From positions 62,001 through 126,000 of the forward strand of contig JAFKGI010000019.1 of NCBI GenBank assembly GCA_017307785.1: 64,000 bases of DNA, written 5' to 3'. The notes under the pieces are model-generated. The model was not told where the DNA came from. It did no database searches and saw nothing but the letters and a program-made list of their open reading frames with translations. The translations under genes and the position numbers were made by a program. Of this stretch, positions 1 through 7,955 are shown in pieces (position 1 is the first letter of the stretch; each line of letters opens with the position of its first letter). The stretch comes from Vulcanimicrobiota bacterium. GTDB taxonomy: Bacteria; Vulcanimicrobiota; Xenobia; Xenobiales; JADMJV01.

Positions 1-2
1 CC

Positions 3-1016
3 GCTCCCACTCGCGCCGAAGCCAGCGAACCGGGCCGCGTCCTTGAAGCACCGGCTACTCCCCGACCACGCCCGGTTGCACCCGAAGCGATGCCTTCTTC
101 CAGCCCGGAGGTTGCAGTCCAACCGACCAGGCAGTCGCCTGCTCTGCAATCCACTTCCTCTGTCGAGCGCTCGACCCCATCGGCGGCGACCACCGAGGGA
201 GTCGCCAGCAAGGCCGCTTCCAGCCCCCTGACCAACGCGGTGGAATCGCGCCCGGCCAGTCTGCCCGCTCCTGCCCCGTCCGAGCGCGGCTACGGCAGCG
301 GAGCCTCCAGCTCCGGTGGATCCAGCCAGGTCGAATCGTTCTCTTCTTCGCAAGGCCCCAGAACTAGCGAACCGCAGCGCGCCCCCCAACCCACGCCTCC
401 CCCGCACGTTCCGGCTCCGCTGGCCGGCGAAACGGCACCGCCTCCTCCCAATGCGGCGGCTCAGGAGAATGCCGCGGCGAGCGTGCGCTCGTCCGCGGGA
501 GCCACCGGGCAACCGGTCGTGAAAGCCAATCCAGAAGTTCAATTGACGGCTGCCGAGACGGCCGAAGTCGGCCCCAACCCACGACAGATTACGGCTGCAC
601 GGGCAGCCGGCGGCTCTAACCTCGGCCAGCAGGACGGCCAGCAAGAGCAGCGGGCGCAGGCCGAACGCGAGACCAAGGAAGCCGCCAAAGAGGCCGACAA
701 AGCCGAAAAACGCGAGACCAAGAGCCGCGACCAGCAAAAACAAGAGTCCGAAACGCAGCGTAAGCAGACTCAGCAGCAGCAACAGCAGCAGCGAGCGCAG
801 CAGCGTTCGGCGGCGGCCGGCGCCAAGAAGCCCAAGGAAGAGCAAAAACCCAAGTCGCACAATCCGGCCAACGAAACCAAGACCAATCAGGACGAGCTGC
901 AGGACGAACCATGCGCGCACTGCGGTTACGCCCTGGGGGCGTCGCACCGGGAGATCCCCTGCCCCTGCTGCGGTCATCAGCGTAAGCCAAGCCAGCCGAC
1001 CCCCGAGGAATTTTAG
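3..1016 (+). CDS. Pro/Ser/Ala/Gln-rich protein with C-terminal zinc ribbon (5' end outside window)
   Basis: The reading frame is open from base 3, upstream of the first ATG at 90, with the same Ala/Pro/Arg-rich composition, so the gene very probably starts before the window. The visible 337 residues are low-complexity Ser/Pro/Ala for about 150 residues. A charged Gln/Glu/Lys/Arg stretch that should form a coiled coil or stay disordered follows. The C-terminus has a compact CxxC...CxCC pair (CAHCGYAL and CPCCGHQ), the pattern of a small zinc ribbon. No catalytic domain is seen and the function is unknown. The next gene starts 33 bases downstream on the same strand. The frame is well supported by codon use and by the cysteine pairs; the role is not. 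Confidence 0.6.
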   Translation, partial: APTRAEASEPGRVLEAPATPRPRPVAPEAMPSSSPEVAVQPTRQSPALQSTSSVERSTPSAATTEGVASKAASSPLTNAVESRPASLPAPAPSERGYGSGASSSGGSSQVESFSSSQGPRTSEPQRAPQPTPPPHVPAPLAGETAPPPPNAAAQENAAASVRSSAGATGQPVVKANPEVQLTAAETAEVGPNPRQITAARAAGGSNLGQQDGQQEQRAQAERETKEAAKEADKAEKRETKSRDQQKQESETQRKQTQQQQQQQRAQQRSAAAGAKKPKEEQKPKSHNPANETKTNQDELQDEPCAHCGYALGASHREIPCPCCGHQRKPSQPTPEEF

Positions 1017-1049
1017 GTTTCTGTCAGGGTCCCGGCGTAGAGTCGGGAC

Positions 1050-1772
1050 ATGAACTTGTTGTCCATCGGCTCTACCCTCTCACCCTATCGCGCGGCCATT
1101 CGTTCGCCGCGCGTCGAAAGCGTCGAACGCGGTTATGGCGCGGTCACTCATCAGAGGGTGGCCACCGAGGTAGACTCGCTGTCGCTTCAGACCAAGATGG
1201 ATCTGTCTCAGAAGGCTCAGGTGCTGCCGCCTCCCCCACCAGCCGAGACCAAACGCAAGCCAACTCTTCCTCCGAAAAAGCAAGAACAGCGGGTATCCGG
1301 TTCGGACTTCACCGGTCGCACCTGCGTCGGAAGCCTGCACGGGCCGCTCTTGATGGAAGATCCTCAGATGGAGCTGGAGACGGAATCCAAACCGGCCGGT
1401 TTCCAGTCGGTCGACTTCGTTTTTGACAACGACAAAGACTTCGCCCCGATGCGCGGTGCCAGCCTGGCACTGGCCGCTCTGGAACCCTCCGTCCTGCACG
1501 CCCCCGGCCAGGACAAACCACTGGCCACGGTGCCCTCCAGTGACTCCAACTTCGCTTACTTTGGTGTGCGCAACGGCCAGGCCGTGATCGTCCAGCAGTT
1601 CCACGAGCCCCAGCCCGAGGCGCGCGAATCCAGCCAGGTTCGCCTACCCAACGGTCAGGTCGCCACGATTCTACGTGGCGCCGACGACCAGATGCAGCTT
1701 TCCATCCACCTGCCGGCCTCCAGCCTGGACGAACTGGCCAGTTGGGGACGCAGCCTGCTGGCCATCGCCTAG
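1050..1772 (+). CDS. Hypothetical protein, 240 aa
   Basis: I do not recognise a family. The N-terminal half is polar and includes a PPPPP run and a Lys/Pro-rich stretch near residue 65. The C-terminal half (about 110-240) looks globular, with alternating hydrophobic strands such as FAYFGVRNGQAVIVQQF and a closing amphipathic helix. No signal peptide or membrane segment is evident, so it is probably cytoplasmic. The ATG at 1050 has only a weak purine-rich site upstream. It lies in tandem with the zinc-ribbon gene before it and converges on the yaeQ-like gene, with an inverted repeat between them. Confidence 0.6.
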   Translation: MNLLSIGSTLSPYRAAIRSPRVESVERGYGAVTHQRVATEVDSLSLQTKMDLSQKAQVLPPPPPAETKRKPTLPPKKQEQRVSGSDFTGRTCVGSLHGPLLMEDPQMELETESKPAGFQSVDFVFDNDKDFAPMRGASLALAALEPSVLHAPGQDKPLATVPSSDSNFAYFGVRNGQAVIVQQFHEPQPEARESSQVRLPNGQVATILRGADDQMQLSIHLPASSLDELASWGRSLLAIA

Positions 1773-1837
1773 CCCACATCGCGTGCCACACCATCGATGA
1801 CAATCAAACGTTAGGGCACGCTACTCCGTTGGTCCCC

Positions 1838-1877
1838 AACACGTGTTCGGACGCTTCGCTTTCCCGAACACGGTGTT
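1838..1877. terminator. Inverted repeat between convergent genes, possible bidirectional terminator
   Basis: AACACGTGTTCGG (1838-1850) pairs with CCGAACACGGTGTT (1864-1877) with one bulged base around a 13-base loop. It lies between two convergent stop codons (1772 and 1883), where a shared terminator is expected. Neither side has a long T tract, so intrinsic termination is an inference. Confidence 0.45.
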
Positions 1878-1882
1878 TGAGA

Positions 1883-2407
1883 CTAGGGCGCGATTCGCTC
1901 CAGGTCGAGTTGGACCGTTTCTTCATTGCCGGTCAGCCAGATCTGACCGTCCTGAATCATACAATGCAATTTCATGTCTCGGTCGGCCAGTCGGGCTAAA
2001 CCGCTGGTGGGCACTCCGCGCAGATGATAGACCGTCAGGTTGTCGCGATTTACTTTGGGACCCACCTGGTTCCACCAACCCTGAGCGCTGCTGGCGGCAC
2101 TGTAGACCACGACCTCGCGGGCGGCACCGCAAGCGCGCAACAGGCGTTTGTCGTCCACTTCACCGACGTCAATCCAGCGTTCGATTCCGCCACTACCATC
2201 TCGCTTACTGACCGTCGGCTCGGCCTGATCCTCGCCGAAAACCAGGCCATCCTCAGCCTGGCAAGCGAAGGCAAGAACCCGAACCATCAGCTTTTCCTCG
2301 GTTTCATTGGGCCCACGCAGCAGCGTGAAGCGATGAGTGCGGTAGTAGTTGCGCTCCATGTCGGAGATGTCGATTTCGACTTCGTAGGGAGTGGTTTTGA
2401 CTGCCAT
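1883..2407 (-). CDS. yaeQ: YaeQ family protein
   Basis: The 174-residue product matches the YaeQ family in length and along its whole length. It opens with a short strand-rich segment (VEIDISDMERN), then R-HPSE-like ETEEKLMVRVLAFA, a central WIDVGEVDDKRL block and a C-terminal MKLHCMIQDGQIWL. In E. coli YaeQ the equivalents are the WIELG and TLQATIQDGVIWL blocks. YaeQ proteins have a PD-(D/E)XK-nuclease-like fold but no firmly established biochemical role. The gene lies 14 bases downstream of the protease-like gene on the same strand and is probably co-transcribed with it. Family assignment is firm; function is not. Confidence 0.88.
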   Translation of the reverse strand: MAVKTTPYEVEIDISDMERNYYRTHRFTLLRGPNETEEKLMVRVLAFACQAEDGLVFGEDQAEPTVSKRDGSGGIERWIDVGEVDDKRLLRACGAAREVVVYSAASSAQGWWNQVGPKVNRDNLTVYHLRGVPTSGLARLADRDMKLHCMIQDGQIWLTGNEETVQLDLERIAP

Positions 2408-2421
2408 GCCGGGGGATTTGA

Positions 2422-4221
2422 TCAGGAGCGGCGCGATCCTGCCTCGGCCAAATGAGCGGCCACCCGCGGAGCCGCGAAGGAAGTTCCTTTGTCGTCTCCC
2501 AGCAACGACGCACCGTCCGCAAAGACGTCAATTTCGTCGTCGTGACTGGTGTAGGCGGCTCGCTGACCGTTCTCGGTGGCCCCCACCACCGTGACCTTCG
2601 GGTTGCTCAAATCATTGTTTTCGAAGCCGAACGGCAGCCTGGGCGTCTCTCCCGAACACCAGGTGCTCAAGTAGGCGGCCGTTTCCCCTTCGTTGCCGGC
2701 AGCCACAACCACCGCATTATTCTGCGATATCAGACCTTCCACGGCCTGATTGTAGCGCTGCTTGGCGACCTGCCACCTGCTGTCTTGAGTGGTGTCCTGC
2801 AGCCAGTGGGCCAGCTTGGAAACCATCCGGGACAGGCCGGCCCCGCTCAAATCCTGCGGGTCATCACAAAATCCCCTCACCAGTTGCACGAGAATCTTGG
2901 TGTCCTGGAGCGAACGCTCCAACAAACGCCGAGTTTCGTCGGCAGCGTTGTGGCCCAGCGAAAGATTGACGGCTGAATCGCGCATTCCCGACTGCTGGAG
3001 CTGCTCCAGGCTTTCCGCACTGCGCGCCAGTGAGTAGCTCCGCTTAAGCACCGACAGCTCCCGCAGGCTATCGCGAATCTCCTGAGGGTTGCCGGCCTGC
3101 TCGAAACGGCTCTGCACGGAACCCATTTGTTCGAGTCGCGCCGCTGTCTCGGGTTCCAGACTGTAGGTCGTATCCAGTTCCAGCAGCGGCCCCTGGAAGC
3201 CGGACCCCCGAGCGGTGGCGCTGACCCTTCGCCCGTGGGTGGTTCCCGTGCCGGCCGGCTCAAAAAATTGGTCGACCAGCACCAGACTCCCTGGGCCGAG
3301 ATTGTCTTGCAAATAGTCCAGGCGACGCTGGCGAAGTTCGGGTAGCTGAGAAGCGTACAAAGGCTGCCAGCTGGCGGGGTCGGCGTGAAAAGTCCCCAAC
3401 TCCGCAAGCCGAACATCGCCGCGTGGATCGGGGACGAGCAATTCGTTCCACTGACGGTCGGAAACGGTTGCTCCCTCCTCGGCCATCGCCCGGCGCACGA
3501 TTTCCGCCCGCTCTTTGCCGGCCGGATGTTCAGCATCTTCGGGAATTTCCAGCAGAAACTGAAGAATCGGCAGGGGTGCACAGCCCAATTTGGCAGCCAC
3601 GCGGGCGGCGAACTCATCGGCCAGGCGTTCGTTCTGATGGCGTCCCGCGCGGATGGCCTGAAAGCCGGCAGGGTGGGAGGTTGCTTCGGAGAGGGACTCC
3701 AGACCTTTGGCCCCGGCCGTGTCACGGTGCTGACGATGGCCTTCCTCGTGAGCCAGGGTAAAAGTCAGCACGTGGGGGTCAGATAGCTCGCCCGCCAGAG
3801 CATCCTGGCCGATGTAAAGATTGCGGCTATCGGCCTGGGCGTAGACAAGCGGACTTTTCACCTGTTGGGGAGCCGGAAAAGAACTTGCGGTGACCCGCTG
3901 CACGCCCTGCCAGGCCTGGTCCAGTTCGGGCTGATTGGACACGAAACGACTTTCGAACGCGTCGTGCATCGACTGAGCCAGGTCCTGTTCTTGCTGAGGA
4001 GTCACCAGGGCGCGGGCGATATCCTGGGAGAGGGCCGCCAGAGCGGGAACTCCAGAGCTGGAAAGGCTGACGGCCAGAACCATCTGGTCGAAGGCTGCGG
4101 CCACCGCCGGCGGAGAGCTGAAATCCACCGAATCGGCCACTTGCTGCAGAACGGGGTCGGCCAGCCGGCGGGGCGCCTGCTGCACGAACCGGGCCTGAAA
4201 CGAATCTGTTCCGATCTTCAC
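2422..4221 (-). CDS. Fusion of HEXXH metallopeptidase-like and subtilisin-like (S8) domains
   Basis: Starting at the GTG at 4221 gives 599 residues. An upstream ATG at 4392 would run antisense into the DUF2177 gene and adds an Arg-rich tail, so I reject it. Residues 158-162 are HEEGH inside TLAHEEGHRQHRD, followed by an ADEFAARVAAKLG helix about 50 residues on, the layout of M48/M78-like zincins. The C-terminal part carries a subtilase-like triad: D317 (VLVDQ), H329 (THGRRV) and S581 (GTSFAAP), with the oxyanion block VVVAAGNEG before it. D and H are only 12 residues apart, short for S8. About 250 residues separate H329 from S581. No signal peptide is seen, so it may act in the cytoplasm or leave by another route. 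It forms a pair with the yaeQ-like gene. Confidence 0.75.
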   Translation of the reverse strand: MKIGTDSFQARFVQQAPRRLADPVLQQVADSVDFSSPPAVAAAFDQMVLAVSLSSSGVPALAALSQDIARALVTPQQEQDLAQSMHDAFESRFVSNQPELDQAWQGVQRVTASSFPAPQQVKSPLVYAQADSRNLYIGQDALAGELSDPHVLTFTLAHEEGHRQHRDTAGAKGLESLSEATSHPAGFQAIRAGRHQNERLADEFAARVAAKLGCAPLPILQFLLEIPEDAEHPAGKERAEIVRRAMAEEGATVSDRQWNELLVPDPRGDVRLAELGTFHADPASWQPLYASQLPELRQRRLDYLQDNLGPGSLVLVDQFFEPAGTGTTHGRRVSATARGSGFQGPLLELDTTYSLEPETAARLEQMGSVQSRFEQAGNPQEIRDSLRELSVLKRSYSLARSAESLEQLQQSGMRDSAVNLSLGHNAADETRRLLERSLQDTKILVQLVRGFCDDPQDLSGAGLSRMVSKLAHWLQDTTQDSRWQVAKQRYNQAVEGLISQNNAVVVAAGNEGETAAYLSTWCSGETPRLPFGFENNDLSNPKVTVVGATENGQRAAYTSHDDEIDVFADGASLLGDDKGTSFAAPRVAAHLAEAGSRRS

Positions 4222-4281
4222 CCTTCTATTAGCGCACCAAGCCCTGAAGGGAGTCTGAAAGGTCGGCCGGAAGCCGTTTCT

Positions 4282-4677
4282 ATGAAGGCAAAAATCGGAG
4301 GGTTGCTGGCGACGGCGGTCAGTTTGACAGCCCTGGACATTCTCTGGCTGGCGGTTCTGGCTCGCGATTTGTACCAGCGCCACATCGGCCACTTGCTGAG
4401 GCCGGAACCCTATCTGCCGGCGGCAGCCGCCTTTTATGTCCTGTATCTAGTGTCGGTCTGGCTGGTGGCGGTCGTTCCCAGCCGTAACCTGTCCGAGGGA
4501 CTGCTGCGTGGCGCGGCTCTAGGCTTCTTTGGTTACGGGGTCTATGAGCTGACCAACTGGGCCATGCTGCGTGATTGGCCGGCAGCGCTGGTGCCTATCG
4601 ATTGGACCTGGGGCATTGTTTTGACGGCTACGTGCGCGGCGGTAGGAACCCTGGTGCAAAACCGACTAAAAGCGTGA
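4282..4677 (+). CDS. DUF2177 family membrane protein
   Basis: The 131-residue protein has four hydrophobic segments and the DUF2177 pattern: LTALDILWLAVLARDLYQRH near the N-terminus, AFYVLYLVSVWLV, then ALGFFGYGVYELTNWAML and VPIDWTWGIVL. Members are small inner-membrane proteins of unknown function. The ATG at 4282 begins a typical family N-terminus; the frame stays open upstream but there it is antisense to the protease gene. It is divergent from that gene, and its last 12 bases overlap the convergent membrane-protein gene. Confidence 0.85.
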   Translation: MKAKIGGLLATAVSLTALDILWLAVLARDLYQRHIGHLLRPEPYLPAAAAFYVLYLVSVWLVAVVPSRNLSEGLLRGAALGFFGYGVYELTNWAMLRDWPAALVPIDWTWGIVLTATCAAVGTLVQNRLKA

Positions 4678-5070
4678 GAAGCCGGTCGAATCGTCAATCG
4701 GCTCCTCGGCCGGCAATTCGTATCCCAGACCGAAGTTCTTGACCTTCACGCCCTTGCGCGTCAGCCAGTTGCGGGTGAGCCAGCTGAGAGCGATCAGCGC
4801 AAACAGCTTGAAGACGAGCACCAGCACGAGCCAGAGGAGCCCGATCCGGCCGGTGCCGCTGGCGCACTTGTAGGTGCAGACCAGCATCCAGAGCGAGCCG
4901 ATGATCGCCCAGATGGTGGCACCGCACAACACCAGTTCGCCGCCGGGGACGCGGTTGACCATCATCCCGGCCGTGAGACCGCCGACCAGGAAGAAAGAGA
5001 GGAAGATCCTCTGAAGCTGCGCCAGCGCGCGAGCAACCGAAGCGACTTGTGTGTTTTGCATCACGGGCAT
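4666..5070 (-). CDS. Small hypothetical membrane protein
   Basis: About 134 residues with three hydrophobic segments (IFLSFFLVGGLTAGMMV, LVLCGATIWAIIGSLWMLV and a long LLWLVLVLVFKLFALIAL) and a polar acidic tail. No family is recognised. The start is uncertain: ATG at 5070 and ATG at 5061 both give a sensible N-terminus and neither has a clear ribosome site. It converges with DUF2177 with a 12-base overlap and is divergent from the next small membrane-protein gene. Confidence 0.6.
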   Translation of the reverse strand: MPVMQNTQVASVARALAQLQRIFLSFFLVGGLTAGMMVNRVPGGELVLCGATIWAIIGSLWMLVCTYKCASGTGRIGLLWLVLVLVFKLFALIALSWLTRNWLTRKGVKVKNFGLGYELPAEEPIDDSTGFSRF

Positions 5071-5123
5071 TTCGACGAAGAGGGTTCGAAGGCCTAGCCG
5101 GCTTTGTTGCGAAACGAGCAAAT

Positions 5124-5501
5124 ATGCTACGTCATTTACCACTGCTTTTGAGACTCTATCAGACCGTCAAGATTCAACATCTTCGCTGGGCCGCCATCTT
5201 GCTGTTCCTGGCCGTGTGCGCCGGGGGCTCGGCCCTGGGAACGATGGGCTACGGCTGGCAGGGAGGGGTCGGAGTTCCGCTGGCGCTGCTGCTGACGGTC
5301 GGCCTGCTGGTGGGAATTTCGCTGCTGATCGGCATGCACAGCCATCGCCGCAATCGGCCTCGCGCGGCCATCCTGTTTCTGGCGCCGGCAGCCATGTGGG
5401 GACGAGGCAAAGCCCACTCGGCCTGGTTGGAGAACCGCAACAAGGTGGTGGCCATGGTGATGCAGAGGATGGCCATGAACTTTATGTCCGGGCCCCGATA
5501 G
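5124..5501 (+). CDS. Small hypothetical membrane protein
   Basis: 125 residues. A basic N-terminus is followed by two hydrophobic segments (AAILLFLAVCAGGSALGTM and VPLALLLTVGLLVGISLLIG), a basic loop HSHRRNRPR, then an Ala/Met-rich C-terminus. The frame is open upstream to 5049 but that part is Arg-rich and antisense to the previous gene. ATG at 5124 has GAAACGAG about 5 bases upstream. No family is recognised. It precedes ddl by 83 bases. Confidence 0.55.
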   Translation: MLRHLPLLLRLYQTVKIQHLRWAAILLFLAVCAGGSALGTMGYGWQGGVGVPLALLLTVGLLVGISLLIGMHSHRRNRPRAAILFLAPAAMWGRGKAHSAWLENRNKVVAMVMQRMAMNFMSGPR

Positions 5502-5584
5502 AGAACGCACGTTCGAAAGGTCCACCCAAACGCTCCGAGAAAAGGGGTGAATAATTTTCACGACAAGAATGAGGGATTGGCCTG

Positions 5585-6691
5585 ATGCTGCGAGTTGGAG
5601 TGATTTTCGGGGGACGTTCAGGTGAGCATGAGGTGTCGGTGATGTCGGCACGCTCCGTAATCCAGGGTCTGGATCCAGCCAAATATGAGGTGTTTCCGAT
5701 CGGCATCACCCGCGCCGGTCAGTGGGTTCACCCGGATGCGGCTCGCGCCTCGTTGACCGCCGGCCACGTCACCGGACCCGAGCAGGCCAGCCTGGCCATT
5801 CTTCCCGGACAGGCCGAGAACAGCCTACAACCGATGGGCGGAGCCGCCGCCCTACCCGCGATGGACGTCATCTTCCCGGTCATCCACGGAACTTACGGCG
5901 AAGACGGCACCCTGCAGGGTCTGCTGGAAATGGCCAACGTCCCCTACGTGGGCGCCGGCGTGGCCGGTTCGGCGGTGGGTATGGACAAAGCTTTGATGAA
6001 GTCGGTCTGGCAGGCGGCCGGTATTCCTCAGGTGCCCTTCCTGGTCTTCCTGCGCAAGCACTGGGAGAAAGAGCCGGAAGCCATCGCCGCCCGCATCGAG
6101 AAAGAGCTGGGTCTGCCGGTCTTCGTCAAGCCCGCCAACCTGGGTTCCTCGGTCGGCATCAGCAAGGCCAAGACCAGTCAGGAGTTGCACGAAGCTCTGC
6201 GGGTGGCGGCCAGCTACGACCGCAAAATCGTGGTCGAGCAGTCGGTCGAAACTCCCCGTGAAATCGAACTGGCGGTGCTGGGCAATGATGAACCGGAAGT
6301 GTCGCTGCCCGGCGAGATCCTGCACGGTCGCGAGTGGTATGACTACCGCGGCAAGTATTTCGAGACCGAAGGCCAGAAAACCATCATTCCCGCCGACCTG
6401 ACCGAAGCGCAGGTTAAAGATCTGCAGAAGTTGGCCATCGAGGCCTACCAGGCGTTGGATATGAATGGACTGTCGCGCGTCGACTTCCTGATGAGCAAAG
6501 ACGGCAAGTTCTACCTGAATGAGGTGAACACGATGCCCGGCTTCACGCCCATCTCGATGTATGGACGTCTGTGGGAAGCCACCGGACTGAAGTATTCGGA
6601 CCTGCTGGACAAAATGATCGTGCTGGCTCAGGAGCGTTTCGCTGATCGTCAGCGCAACGCGGTGGAAGCGGAACTCGCTCCTTCCCCTTGA
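5585..6691 (+). CDS. ddl: D-alanine--D-alanine ligase
   Basis: This cytoplasmic ATP-grasp enzyme joins two D-alanines for the peptidoglycan stem peptide. The 368-residue length is normal. N-terminal GGRSGEHEVSVMSA, VHGTYGEDGTLQGLL and the central VFVKPANLGSSVGISKA are diagnostic of the family, as are the metal and nucleotide block FLNEVNTMPGF-like YLNEVNTMPGFTPISMY near the C-terminus. GAGGG about 10 bases upstream of the ATG serves as ribosome site. Its stop codon overlaps the TTG start of the PilT-like gene (TTGA), so the two are translationally coupled. Confidence 0.97.
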   Translation: MLRVGVIFGGRSGEHEVSVMSARSVIQGLDPAKYEVFPIGITRAGQWVHPDAARASLTAGHVTGPEQASLAILPGQAENSLQPMGGAAALPAMDVIFPVIHGTYGEDGTLQGLLEMANVPYVGAGVAGSAVGMDKALMKSVWQAAGIPQVPFLVFLRKHWEKEPEAIAARIEKELGLPVFVKPANLGSSVGISKAKTSQELHEALRVAASYDRKIVVEQSVETPREIELAVLGNDEPEVSLPGEILHGREWYDYRGKYFETEGQKTIIPADLTEAQVKDLQKLAIEAYQALDMNGLSRVDFLMSKDGKFYLNEVNTMPGFTPISMYGRLWEATGLKYSDLLDKMIVLAQERFADRQRNAVEAELAPSP

Positions 6692-7599
6692 TCGAAAAGC
6701 TGCTGCGCGAAGCCGACGGCGCCGGGCTGCAGCTAGCGCCAGGCCAGGCACCGCTGTTGGTGCGTCCTGGCGGCGTGGAAGTCATGGCCCAGCCCAAGTT
6801 GAGCCGTGAGGAGTTTGCGCGGGTGCTGGAAACGGTGCGCGACTGGGGCATGGTGCAGGAGGGTGAGGCCGAGGTGGGCGTCCCCGGTCTGGGACGCTGC
6901 CTGGTGCGCAGCCGGCCGGGATGGCTGTCCCTCGAGCCTTTACCCAGTGAGCTTCCGGGCGATCTGGATGCCCTGAATCTGCCGCAGGTGCTGGCCGAGC
7001 TGCTGAACCTGCCCCAGGGGCTGGTGCTGCTGGGTGGACAACGCCTGAGCGGTCTTTCCACCACCCTGGCCTGCATGCTGGAGATTCTCCTGCGCCACGG
7101 CTCCCCTCGCCGGATTTTGCTATGCGGAGCGCATCCCTACGTGCATAGTCACGGGCGCGGTCTGCTGGTGCAGTCGGGCGTTCTGGATTTGGGCCAGGTT
7201 TTTGACGTGGTGGTCACCCCCCTCCCCACCGACCCGCGGCTTTGCATTCAGCTAGTGGAGAATGGCGCCCTGGTGCTGGCCACCATGCGGGCACCGCATA
7301 CGGCCAATATGGTGGACCAACTGCAGAGCCTGCTGCCGCCAAATTGGATGGCCCGGCTGCAGGGCGCGTTGAAGGGCCTATACTGTCAGCGTCTGGTAGG
7401 CTCGGACTTGCCCGTGACCGAGTTTGTGCAGGCGGAACTGGCCTGTAAGTGGCTGGCCGCGCCAGGCCCCCGCGAGTATCCGAAGTGCCTGGAGAAACAG
7501 AAAGGCAGCTGGTCGCTACTGCATTCGCTGCAGGAATGGGTCAACGAGGAGAAGGTCACGCCGGAGGAGGCCGAGCCGCTGGTGCGCAGCTGGAGCTAG
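6688..7599 (+). CDS. PilT/GspE-like ATPase lacking the Walker A lysine
   Basis: The 303 residues align to twitching-motility ATPases. An N-terminal PilT-like region (LLREADGAGLQLAPGQAP, VPGLGRCLVRSRPGW, LNLPQGLVLLGG) is followed by the nucleotide site at 116-125. Where active enzymes read GxxxGSGKSTT this protein reads GGQRLSGLSTT, with leucine at 123 in place of lysine. The His-box/Walker B region is reduced to VENGALVLATMRAPHTA. ATP hydrolysis is therefore unlikely, and a binding or regulatory role is an inference. It starts at a TTG overlapping the ddl stop. No other type IV pilus motor gene is nearby. Confidence 0.7.
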   Translation: MIEKLLREADGAGLQLAPGQAPLLVRPGGVEVMAQPKLSREEFARVLETVRDWGMVQEGEAEVGVPGLGRCLVRSRPGWLSLEPLPSELPGDLDALNLPQVLAELLNLPQGLVLLGGQRLSGLSTTLACMLEILLRHGSPRRILLCGAHPYVHSHGRGLLVQSGVLDLGQVFDVVVTPLPTDPRLCIQLVENGALVLATMRAPHTANMVDQLQSLLPPNWMARLQGALKGLYCQRLVGSDLPVTEFVQAELACKWLAAPGPREYPKCLEKQKGSWSLLHSLQEWVNEEKVTPEEAEPLVRSWS

Positions 7600-7623
7600 G
7601 TTCTCGTGGTGGCGTCCCCGACG

Positions 7624-7950
7624 GCCGCCTTGGGGCCAAGAGCTCGTCCCCGGTGGACGGGGAAATGCGGCGTTTTGGGCGGTTTTCCCCGCTACACAGG
7701 GACGCGGCCCCGGTAGGCGGGGAGAAACGCGGTTTTTGCCAGTTTTCCCCGCTACACAGGGACGCCAAGCCTGTGGATGCAAAGAGGCCCCCCGTGAGCG
7801 CGAGGCCGCCTTGGGGCCAGGAGTCCCGTCCCCGCTAGGCGGGGAAATGCGGCGTTTTGGCCGGTTTTCCCCGCTAAACAGCGACGCGGCCCCGGCAGGC
7901 GAGGAGAAACGCGGCTTCTGCCTGGTCCTACCGCTATCAGGGAGGCGGCC
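7624..7950. repeat. Array of GC-rich palindromic repeats, copy 1
   Basis: This 356-base gene-free stretch holds four copies, two degenerate, of an approximately 60-base unit. The core is a hairpin built from TTTTCCCCGC and GCGGGGAAA arms around GGGACGCGGCCC. Units at 7648 and 7708 repeat after exactly 60 bases. The segment from GGCCGCCTTGGGGCC (7623) onward is duplicated as a block near 7804, about 181 bases later. The same element occurs at 10539-10680, on the other side of the minus-strand gene block. I take it as a REP/BIME-like dispersed element rather than coding sequence. Confidence 0.8.
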
Positions 7951-7955
7951 TTGCC

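Noticed and set aside
4222..4392. Longer start for the HEEGH/S8 fusion gene
   Set aside because: The extra 57 residues are Arg/Gln-rich and antisense to the well-recognised DUF2177 gene.
7640..7950. CRISPR array resembling type I-E repeats (TTTTCCCCGC...GCGGGGA every 60 bases)
   Set aside because: The stretches between the hairpin arms are themselves homologous between units and very short, so they are not unique spacers. The same units recur at 10539-10680 and no cas gene is present.
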